From QNZT01 sp964573205 (GTDB lineage Bacteria; Campylobacterota; Campylobacteria; Campylobacterales; QNZT01), in NCBI GenBank assembly GCA_964573205.1, contig CAZNIT010000039.1:1-5630 (forward strand): DNA of 5,630 bases. Direction: 5' to 3'. The position numbers and the translations under genes are program-made. Shown here one piece after another: positions 1 through 5,424 of the stretch (positions within the stretch are counted from its first letter, which is position 1; every line of letters starts with the position of its first letter). The notes beneath the pieces are model-generated. The model did not search any database. It saw nothing but the letters and a program-made list of their open reading frames with translations, and was not told the origin of the DNA.

Positions 1-474
1 GCTTCTATCTTTATGGCAAGAGAGGGGATGGATATGCAGAGCTCTTTAGAGAGCGATTGTAAATCTCTTTCTCCTATCGTCTCCGAGATCCTCCGAAGCG
101 GTGTGCAAACGGTCGCTATGCGTGATGCCACCAGAGGCGGAATCGCCGCGCTTTTGAACGAATGGGCGACAGCGAGTGATGTCTGCATCGAGCTTGAAGA
201 GGGGGCGATCCCCGTGAGCGAAGAGGTAAGGGGAGTGTGTGAGCTTCTTGGGTTTGAAGCGACGAGTCTGGCAAACGAGGGAACCTTTTGCATCGCCACC
301 AAAGCCAACCACGCCGCCACCCTTTTGGAACTACTCAAAAAACACAACCCAAACGCCGCCATCATCGGAAAAGTGAGCGATCAGTACCCGCAAAAAGTGG
401 TGCTAAACTCCGCATGGGGAACGAAACGGTTTTTAGATCAACCAAGCGGGGAGCTGTTGCCGAGGATTTGTTAA
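1..474 (+). CDS. hypE: HypE, hydrogenase maturation protein, C-terminal half (5' end cut by window)
   Basis: HypE acts with HypF in the cytoplasm to make the cyanide ligands of the [NiFe]-hydrogenase active site: HypF carbamoylates the C-terminal cysteine of HypE, and HypE dehydrates it to a thiocyanate using ATP. The reading frame is open from base 1, giving 157 residues, about half the usual length; the N-terminal ATP-binding half lies off the window. Seen here are the AIRS-type C-terminal domain patterns MRDATRGG, AIPVSEEVRG, CELLGF, LANEG and AAIIGKV, and the diagnostic terminal PRIC with the modifiable cysteine as last residue. The Met at base 13 is internal, not the start. GC content is visibly higher than in the minus-strand genes beside it. 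It is probably the end of a hyp operon coming from the left. The identification is very secure. Confidence 0.95.
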   Translation, partial: ASIFMAREGMDMQSSLESDCKSLSPIVSEILRSGVQTVAMRDATRGGIAALLNEWATASDVCIELEEGAIPVSEEVRGVCELLGFEATSLANEGTFCIATKANHAATLLELLKKHNPNAAIIGKVSDQYPQKVVLNSAWGTKRFLDQPSGELLPRIC

Positions 475-486
475 ACAGTATCTATT
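475..486. other. 12-base convergent junction between hypE and the nos operon
   Basis: The stop codons of hypE (plus) and the PAS gene (minus) face each other across 12 A/T-rich bases. I see no stem-loop followed by a T-run on either strand here, so no intrinsic terminator can be called. Base composition changes abruptly at this point: sampled 60-base lines in hypE are 52-60% GC, while sampled lines just inside the nos side are 25-33%. Confidence 0.7.
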
Positions 487-1008
487 TTAATAAAGTTTAT
501 GAATATTTTCAAGAAGATTATCAACAGTTATATCGTCTGCGCGTTCTTTTAAGAATTTATTCAGATACTCTTCACTAGCTTCTAAACCTTTATCCTTCTC
601 TATTTGAGTCAATTTTTTATATAACGGATCTAAAATCTGCGTTACATGTTTTGAAATCTTTTTACGGGCGGCTTTATAGCCGGTTATTTTTTCATTTTCA
701 TCTTTGATAGGTTCAAAATCGGTAAATACCCAGTAATATCTTCCATCTTTTGCTAAATTTTTGATAGCTGCATGAAAGTTTTCACCGTTTTTTATACGAT
801 CCCAAAGGATTTTAAAAAGAATTTTGGGCATATCGGGATGACGCACTATACTATGAGGTTGACCTACAAGTTCTTCTCTAGAGTATTTTGATATTTCGGC
901 AAAATAGTCGTTTACATAGGTTATGATACCTTTTTCATCGGTATCACTTTCTATATAGATATTGTTTTCCAATTCTATCTCTTCGTTTATCGGTTCAGGC
1001 TTATTCAT
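487..1008 (-). CDS. Aer/CetB-like single-PAS-domain redox sensor protein
   Basis: This 173-residue soluble protein has no signal peptide or membrane segment. A PAS domain covers about residues 17-120, with TDEKGIITYVNDYF, YSREELVGQPHSIVRHPDMP, a KDGRYYWV strand and a GYKAARK end. VRHPDMP (residues 55-61) is the hallmark of the FAD-binding PAS domain of Escherichia coli Aer, where the Arg, His and Asp are needed for FAD binding. The DPLYKKL stretch after the domain also resembles the Aer linker. The rest is charged and probably helical. Size and design match CetB of Campylobacter jejuni, a PAS protein of about 165 residues that works with a separate membrane partner, CetA, in energy taxis. No methyl-accepting, kinase or cyclase output domain is present. 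The start follows an AGGAG site 5 bases upstream that overlaps the stop of the preceding NosL-like gene, so it is very likely cotranscribed with nos genes. PAS assignment is strong; FAD binding and taxis are inference. Confidence 0.85.
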   Translation of the reverse strand: MNKPEPINEEIELENNIYIESDTDEKGIITYVNDYFAEISKYSREELVGQPHSIVRHPDMPKILFKILWDRIKNGENFHAAIKNLAKDGRYYWVFTDFEPIKDENEKITGYKAARKKISKHVTQILDPLYKKLTQIEKDKGLEASEEYLNKFLKERADDITVDNLLENIHKLY

Positions 1009-1012
1009 AATT

Positions 1013-1019
1013 TCTCCTA
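1013..1019 (-). promoter_or_regulatory. Ribosome-binding site of the PAS gene, overlapping the upstream stop codon
   Basis: Read on the minus strand, this is TAGGAGA, 5-6 bases before the ATG. Its TAG is the stop codon of the second NosL-like gene. Ribosomes ending there would be placed to reinitiate on the PAS gene, which argues for translational coupling. Confidence 0.75.
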
Positions 1020-1478
1020 CATATCAAGATATCTAATCAATCCGGTAGATAGTTTGTCAAATGATAAAATTTTCGTACCGCCGTGTTTTAGCATAAAGAG
1101 CTCGGCGTTCTCTTTCGTTTCAAAAGGGATTAAGTCGTCACCGTGAGGCCCGATTATTTTACTACCGAAAACGTAAAAAGCTTGTCGTGCATCTACTTTT
1201 CTGCCGCTAATATAGTCTTGTACATAGATTTTTTTTATATTATCTTCAAGCAGCTTATGTTTTTTAAAATATTCTTGATGTTGAAATACCTGCATCATAG
1301 ATTTTACGGAGACAAATTGTGTTTTTTTTCCATTTTCAAGTTCACCTTCACAAAGCCACTTCGGATATTTTTTCAACGGTAACAAATATGCGGGATCGCT
1401 TGCATTTTGATCGATCAATTTTATTTCCGTTGCAAATAATGAGCTTAACAAAATCAGTGTAATTAACATAGCTTTCAT
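1017..1478 (-). CDS. Second NosL-family protein lacking the copper-binding motif
   Basis: This is an exported 153-residue protein. Residues 1-16 form a signal peptide with a likely cut after LFA, and no lipobox cysteine is seen, so it is probably free in the periplasm. Residues 38-70 (YPKWLC, ENGKKTQFVSVKSMMQVF) and 84-142 (IYVQDYISGRKVDARQAFYVFGS, GPHGDDLIPF, NAELFMLKHGG, ILSFDKL) follow the NosL pattern well. Where typical NosL has CxxCxM just before the YP-W segment, this protein has residues such as AYLLPLKK. It contains one cysteine (Cys43), and the usual GPMG reads GPHG (His112). NosL proteins are copper chaperones for NosZ; this copy either binds metal differently or has a structural or partner role. 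It begins 9 bases after nosY with its ribosome-binding site on the nosY stop. Family membership is fairly sure; function is unknown. Confidence 0.8.
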   Translation of the reverse strand: MKAMLITLILLSSLFATEIKLIDQNASDPAYLLPLKKYPKWLCEGELENGKKTQFVSVKSMMQVFQHQEYFKKHKLLEDNIKKIYVQDYISGRKVDARQAFYVFGSKIIGPHGDDLIPFETKENAELFMLKHGGTKILSFDKLSTGLIRYLDM

Positions 1479-1484
1479 ATCAAG

Positions 1485-1490
1485 TTCCTA
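1485..1490 (-). promoter_or_regulatory. Ribosome-binding site of the second nosL-like gene, overlapping the nosY stop
   Basis: The minus strand reads TAGGAA with a 6-base spacer before the ATG ending at 1478. Its TAG is the stop codon of nosY. This supports the chosen start and coupling of the two genes. Confidence 0.7.
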
Positions 1491-2315
1491 TAAAAGATCT
1501 TTTTTTCTAAACGCAATATACCCAAACCATGCAAAAAGTCCCCCTAAAACGATTGGATATACGATTGCATAGAGTATCAAAAGTCCGGCTCCTAAAGTAT
1601 CCAACAGATAATAAGCGACCGGTCCTATGACGGTCAACTCGGGATCAAATAAAGTTATAGCGCCTATACGAAAAACTTCTACGGGATTTAGCATTGCGAG
1701 TGTAATGATTAAATCGTCGTTGACTCTGTTTTGAAGCATCAGTCCGATCAACGCAATATCTATAAATGCTAAAAGAACAATCCACACCACAAACGAGCTA
1801 CCTAAAGCGATATCCGTTGATTTAACTATGCTAGATAGAAAAAATGCCAATCCTAAGAAAACGAAACATAGTGAAAATAGCAATGCTGAATATAAAAAAA
1901 CCATATCCCAAGGCAACTCTCCGCCTTTGATCAAACCAAACATTACACCTAGAACGAGTGCGAAAAAGACCGGTAAAAATACCGTGGCGAAACGACCGAG
2001 CATTTTTCCCCAATAATACTCTTTAAGAGAAACGGGAAACGAGAGCATATACTCCAAGACATTACTCTCCCTATCTCCGGATATCGATTTTACCGTCGTT
2101 ATCAAGATAAAAATAGGTAGTATGATAATGGTGACCTGTATGAAAATAAGCAGCATTCTACTCAATCCGGTAAACCCCATAACCACCGCGTCGGAAACTC
2201 CCGTAATGAAAAAAAGAGCCATCAATCCGCCAAAAACAAGAGAATATACATAAAACCATTTGGAGCGAAGCGACTCTTTGATATCCAGATAAGCTATTAG
2301 TAGGAGATTTTGCAC
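1488..2315 (-). CDS. nosY: NosY, ABC-2 type membrane permease for NosZ copper-centre assembly
   Basis: This 275-residue inner-membrane protein is the usual size for NosY. It forms the transmembrane part of the NosDFY transporter, which is required to mature the CuZ site of nitrous-oxide reductase. Hydrophobic segments lie at about residues 21-38, 54-76, 110-130, 139-162, 170-192 and 243-268, the six-helix ABC-2 layout. A cytoplasmic stretch at 79-108 (SGDRESNVLEYMLSFPVS, then GK-LGR) is the typical ATPase-contact region of this family, and LNPVEVFRIGA (209-219) is NosY-like. The start is GTG, and its G is the last base of the nosL stop codon (TAGTG on the minus strand), with a GAGGA site 8 bases upstream. 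One-base overlap and the non-ATG start imply translation coupled to nosL. The partner ATPase nosF is separated from it by nosL. Confidence 0.92.
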   Translation of the reverse strand: MQNLLLIAYLDIKESLRSKWFYVYSLVFGGLMALFFITGVSDAVVMGFTGLSRMLLIFIQVTIIILPIFILITTVKSISGDRESNVLEYMLSFPVSLKEYYWGKMLGRFATVFLPVFFALVLGVMFGLIKGGELPWDMVFLYSALLFSLCFVFLGLAFFLSSIVKSTDIALGSSFVVWIVLLAFIDIALIGLMLQNRVNDDLIITLAMLNPVEVFRIGAITLFDPELTVIGPVAYYLLDTLGAGLLILYAIVYPIVLGGLFAWFGYIAFRKKDLL

Positions 2316-2785
2316 TACCGTTTTCCTCTATCTTTATTCAATTTTTCGATTTCGAATACTTTCTTCACCACCTCGTCAAATCCGATCGTATGATGATTTT
2401 CGGGAACACTATTTTTCGTATATGCCGCAAAACCGAAAGCCATCGGGGTTATGGAGTCATCAGTATATATCGCACTTCTAGCGTCTATCCACTCTCCGGT
2501 TTTAGCATCCGTGATCCAAATTTTCGTTTTATCTTTCCAAGAAATATTTTCTTCGTCGAACCATAAAATAGCACAACCTATGTCATCGAATTTATACGCT
2601 CTTCTTGTTTTGGGATTTATAACTTGAACGGCGAATTTTCGCTCGCTTATAGCCATTTTGCAGCGTTCGCACATATCTCTATCCCAGTGCATTTTTTCTA
2701 AAGCGTTTGAAGATTTTTTTTCACAACCCAAGGATGTGATAAAAAACGTAAATATAGTCAATATCAATATACTATACTTTTTCAT
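2315..2785 (-). CDS. nosL: NosL, copper-binding lipoprotein for NosZ maturation
   Basis: NosL delivers Cu(I) for assembly of the copper centre of NosZ in the periplasm. The protein has 156 residues from the ATG at 2785. Residues 1-20 are a hydrophobic signal peptide ending SLG before Cys21, the probable lipidated residue, though this lipobox is not textbook. MCERCKM (38-44) carries the CxxC and Cys-X-Met copper ligands expected of NosL. FDDIGCAILWF (67-77), WITDAKTGEWIDARSAIY (90-107) and SITPMAFGFAAY (111-122) are standard NosL core segments. An in-frame TTG at 2803 would add MERWWK and push the overlap with nosF to 32 bases; the ATG at 2785 directly precedes the signal peptide and has an AAAGGTGG site, so it is preferred. 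The gene overlaps nosF by 14 bases and nosY by one. The family call is secure. Confidence 0.92.
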   Translation of the reverse strand: MKKYSILILTIFTFFITSLGCEKKSSNALEKMHWDRDMCERCKMAISERKFAVQVINPKTRRAYKFDDIGCAILWFDEENISWKDKTKIWITDAKTGEWIDARSAIYTDDSITPMAFGFAAYTKNSVPENHHTIGFDEVVKKVFEIEKLNKDRGKR

Positions 2786-3413
2786 CTTCCACCACCTTTC
2801 CAAGATCCATATATATTTTTCTATTTACAAGTGCTTCTATTTCATCCAATCTATGCGTAATGAAGATGGTCGAACAATCTTTGTCGATTTCACTTAACAA
2901 TTTGTAAAACTGTTCTCTTCCTTTAGGATCCAAATTTGCCGTAGGTTCGTCAAAAATCAATAGATCGCTTCTTTTTGAAAGCGCTATGGCTATGAGAAGT
3001 TTTTGTTTCATACCTCCGGAGAGTTTATAAAAAGGTTTGTTTATATGCGCTTTGATATCAAGATCCATTCTTGATGCTTCGTCAAATATTTTATTTTTGG
3101 AAATGTTCGAACTTTTAGCGACGAAAGTAAGAAGCTCTTCGATGCTTAGTTTGACAGGCGGCGGCAGTTGAGGTATGAAGCTGATTCGTTTAAGAACCTC
3201 CACCCTTTGGGAGATAGGATCAAACCCCATAACGCTTATCTCTCCGTTATCAAGGTGATAAAAGCCTAGCATAGCTCTGACGAGAGTGGTTTTACCGGCT
3301 CCGTTTGGACCCATAAGAGCGATTTTGTCGCCTTTTTCAATATCGACACTAACGGCATCCAAAACATTCGTGCCCATAAATTTTTTCGTTATTTTTCGAG
3401 CCGTTACCAACAT
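2772..3413 (-). CDS. nosF: NosF, ABC transporter ATPase of the NosDFY system
   Basis: This 213-residue cytoplasmic ATPase powers NosY in maturation of the NosZ copper site. All ABC motifs are present in order: Walker A GPNGAGKT (35-42), Q-loop Gln82 in FIPQLPPP, signature LSGGMKQK (131-138), Walker B LLIFDEPT (151-158), D-loop ANLD and switch His187 in FITHR. It should therefore be an active ATPase. It ends soon after the core domain, whereas proteobacterial NosF of the Pseudomonas type is around 300 residues, so the C-terminal extension is missing. Its ATG directly follows the nosH stop (TAGATG on the minus strand), and only a weak GAAAG precedes it, so translation probably depends on ribosomes leaving nosH. 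Many ABC ATPases look alike; the nos name rests mainly on its neighbours nosH, nosL and nosY. Confidence 0.93.
   Translation of the reverse strand: MLVTARKITKKFMGTNVLDAVSVDIEKGDKIALMGPNGAGKTTLVRAMLGFYHLDNGEISVMGFDPISQRVEVLKRISFIPQLPPPVKLSIEELLTFVAKSSNISKNKIFDEASRMDLDIKAHINKPFYKLSGGMKQKLLIAIALSKRSDLLIFDEPTANLDPKGREQFYKLLSEIDKDCSTIFITHRLDEIEALVNRKIYMDLGKVVEDEKV
2792..2799 (-). promoter_or_regulatory. Ribosome-binding site that selects the nosL ATG
   Basis: The minus strand reads AAAGGTGG, ending about 6 bases before the ATG at 2785. It lies inside the last codons of nosF and downstream of the alternative TTG at 2803, and so favours the ATG as the nosL start. Confidence 0.6.
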
Positions 3414-4325
3414 CTAAACTAAATCTTTCAGTCTAAATTCGTAATTGTAAGCATCCGTATGACATACATCGAAACATCGTCCGCAAAGAGTACAGTCGCC
3501 GTTGACCACCAACTGTTTTTTTATTCCCTTGTCGGCTCTTTTTTTATCGTATTTTGGTTTGATAAACTCTAGTACATGTTCTTCGAAACAGGCCGATAGA
3601 CATGCACCGCAATGGTCGCATTTGTCCATATCCCACTGTACCTTCGTCAGACTCACCCATCCGACCAGATTGTAAGTGGTTCCGATCGGGCAGATATATT
3701 TACACCATGCTCTTCGCGAATAAAATATCTCGAATATCAAAACGACTATGACCCATACAAGTGCCAAACTCCATCCGTAAGTGATTGCACGGCTGAGTAT
3801 TCCTATAGGGTTTATCACCTCAAATACGAGATATCCGTCGATAGCGGCGGCGGCTAAAAAAACCGCCCAGAAGAAAAAGCGGACATTCGGCGTGAATTTT
3901 CTCTCTTTTATAATTTTTTTTCTTACAAGCTTTTGATGGAAATATTCACCTATTTCACTCAAAAGTCCGTAAGGACAAACCCATGAACAGTAAGCTTTTC
4001 CTCCCGCTAGAAAGTAAAATGCGATTAGTGTCACGCTACCTATGATGACATTCGTATGAATATGATGTTCCGCCGCAAAAATTTCAAGGGCGGTAAAAGG
4101 ATCTATCAAATGAAAACCAAGAAGTCTGGAGCCGTTTAGTGTACCTTCGAGAAATTGAATATCTATATAAAAGGAGAGAAAAAATAGAACGTTTATAACG
4201 ATAATACTAAGCCATCTCCAAGCACGAATCGTAAGTTTTGTTTTTCCCTCTTTGGTTTTATAGTAAAACGTTGACCAAAAAGGAGCGTTGATCAAATCTT
4301 TAACGCCGGCCGTATATCTGTTCAT
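3414..4325 (-). CDS. nosH: NosH, NapH-like membrane iron-sulfur protein of the menaquinol-NosZ electron path
   Basis: This 303-residue polytopic protein has hydrophobic segments at about 37-55, 92-108, 148-170 and 182-202. It carries two CX3CP motifs next to membrane helices (CSWVCP, 113-118; CKYICP, 208-213), typical of the NapH/NosH family. Two ferredoxin-like CX2CX2CX3C motifs follow in the C-terminal tail (Cys236/239/242/246 and Cys278/281/284/288), enough for two [4Fe-4S] clusters. Neither is followed by the usual proline: the next residues are Phe and His. In Wolinella succinogenes NosG and NosH are proposed to form a menaquinol dehydrogenase feeding cytochromes and then NosZ. The start has a strong AAAGGAG site 5 bases upstream. 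A 20-base gap to nosC2 is the largest spacing between genes of this operon. Context separates it from napH and other polyferredoxins. Confidence 0.93.
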   Translation of the reverse strand: MNRYTAGVKDLINAPFWSTFYYKTKEGKTKLTIRAWRWLSIIVINVLFFLSFYIDIQFLEGTLNGSRLLGFHLIDPFTALEIFAAEHHIHTNVIIGSVTLIAFYFLAGGKAYCSWVCPYGLLSEIGEYFHQKLVRKKIIKERKFTPNVRFFFWAVFLAAAAIDGYLVFEVINPIGILSRAITYGWSLALVWVIVVLIFEIFYSRRAWCKYICPIGTTYNLVGWVSLTKVQWDMDKCDHCGACLSACFEEHVLEFIKPKYDKKRADKGIKKQLVVNGDCTLCGRCFDVCHTDAYNYEFRLKDLV

Positions 4326-4345
4326 TCTCTCTCCTTTAACTTATG

Positions 4346-4876
4346 CTATTTCGTAGCGTTGTCGAGTTTTGATTGAAAGGTAGAAATCTCTTCCGCCAGA
4401 TCTTCAAGCTGTTGCTCGCTCATATTGCTTAAAAGTCCGTACATGACATAGTTTTTTCTCTTACCGCTTTTAAAATCTTTCAAGGCCGTAAGAATTTTCT
4501 CTTTAGAGTCTCCTATTAGTTTCGGTCCGATAATTCCTTCCGCTATGTTGCCGTGACAAGATGCGCATCGTTTTTTATAAAGAGGACTAACATCGAATGC
4601 GGCGACATTTCCCGCCTTTTCTTTTAATGCTTTTAGTTTTTCCTGTACCTCTTTGTCTCTGGCGTTACTTTTAGTATCGGCTACGGATTGTTGCGTTGTC
4701 GGAGTGGATGTCTGCTGTTGATGCTTTGTTGTTAGCTTTTTATCTTCCGAGGATGTACTTTTTATCAGTTGAGCTATGCGCTCCATTTTGTTGGCTTCTT
4801 TGTCAAGATTCAACATAAAAAACGTTGCCCAAAGTGCAAGTGCTATCGCTATTAGTGCTACTATCTTTTTTATCAT
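4346..4876 (-). CDS. nosC2: NosC2, membrane-anchored monohaem cytochrome c
   Basis: This 176-residue periplasmic c-type cytochrome is proposed to carry electrons from NosGH towards NosZ. Residues 4-23 form an N-terminal hydrophobic segment without a clear cleavage site, suggesting a membrane anchor. A long polar linker follows (about 24-95), including a Gln/Thr-rich stretch at 48-64 (TTKHQQQTSTPTTQQ). The haem site is CASCH (104-108), with IIGPKL behind it and Met145 in NYVMYGLL as the likely sixth ligand, in a domain of about 80 residues ending in ISTFQSK. The start overlaps the nosC1 stop in an ATGA of four bases, with an AGGAG site 6 bases upstream. Its haem domain is clearly similar to that of NosC1, indicating an old tandem duplication. 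The C1/C2 naming follows operon order. Confidence 0.9.
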   Translation of the reverse strand: MIKKIVALIAIALALWATFFMLNLDKEANKMERIAQLIKSTSSEDKKLTTKHQQQTSTPTTQQSVADTKSNARDKEVQEKLKALKEKAGNVAAFDVSPLYKKRCASCHGNIAEGIIGPKLIGDSKEKILTALKDFKSGKRKNYVMYGLLSNMSEQQLEDLAEEISTFQSKLDNATK

Positions 4877-5424
4877 TTCCCTCTCCTCATCTTTCTTATC
4901 TCTTTATTGAAGTTTGCGATCTCTTCTGCTAGAGCTTTCAACTTTTCGTCATCTATTTGCATGAGCAACTCTTTCATAAGCACATTGTCTTTCTTTCCGC
5001 TTTTATAATCTTCAAGTCTTTGATAGATAAACTCTTTGTCCTTATCAAGAAGTGAAGGACCTATAACTCCGTTTGCATAGTCGTTATGGCAGGCCGAACA
5101 TTTGATGATATAATCGTTACTCAGCCTTTTTATCATCATCGTAATTCTCACTCTCTCGTACGGAGATTTGATGTTTAAATAGGCATCTATCGTCGTTTTC
5201 GTTTTCGGCGGCTCTTTGGAGCCGTTTTTCTCTTTGTTGTAAGAGTAGTAAAATTGACCGCTATTGCTTTTTGAATCTTTCTCTTTTGCATCCATCTTTA
5301 CGGCATTTTGGGTAATCGTTATTTGCGGTGTTTGTTCTTTTTGTCGATCTTCTTTTTCATTGCCGCATCCGCTAAAAAAGGTGAGTATTATCGCAAATGA
5401 AATCATCCATTTTTTATTATCCAT
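4873..5424 (-). CDS. nosC1: NosC1, monohaem cytochrome c, probable lipoprotein
   Basis: This 183-residue cytochrome is counted from the ATG at 5424. Residues 1-19 are a signal peptide ending FFSG before Cys20, followed by GNEKED, a good lipoprotein site, so it probably sits on a membrane facing the periplasm. A long charged linker (about 21-100) leads to the haem site CSACH (109-113), then VIGPSLL and a C-terminal helix LKALAEEIANFNKE. Met150 (NVLMKELL) aligns with Met145 of NosC2 and is the likely axial ligand. Proposed role: electron relay between NosGH and NosZ. A GTG at 5466 would add 14 residues and enlarge the overlap with nosG to 50 bases; the ATG has AAGGGGA upstream and places the signal peptide at the N-terminus, so it is chosen. 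It overlaps nosG by 8 bases and nosC2 by 4. Confidence 0.9.
   Translation of the reverse strand: MDNKKWMISFAIILTFFSGCGNEKEDRQKEQTPQITITQNAVKMDAKEKDSKSNSGQFYYSYNKEKNGSKEPPKTKTTIDAYLNIKSPYERVRITMMIKRLSNDYIIKCSACHNDYANGVIGPSLLDKDKEFIYQRLEDYKSGKKDNVLMKELLMQIDDEKLKALAEEIANFNKEIRKMRRGK

Noticed and set aside
46..312. Minus-strand open frame inside hypE
   Set aside because: It is antisense to conserved HypE sequence, shows no motif and looks like a chance product of the higher GC content.
1096..1116. Inverted repeat AAAGAG...CTCTTT as a possible terminator or operator
   Set aside because: The six-base arms lie inside the conserved NosL-like coding region, with no T-run, and are explained by the codons.
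2786..2803. Longer nosL starting at the TTG at 2803
   Set aside because: It would add MERWWK in front of a complete signal peptide and increase the overlap with nosF; the ATG at 2785 with AAAGGTGG upstream is better.
4326..4345. The 20-base gap before nosH as a possible internal promoter or regulator site
   Set aside because: It holds the nosH ribosome-binding site and has no room for -35/-10 elements or an FNR-type palindrome.
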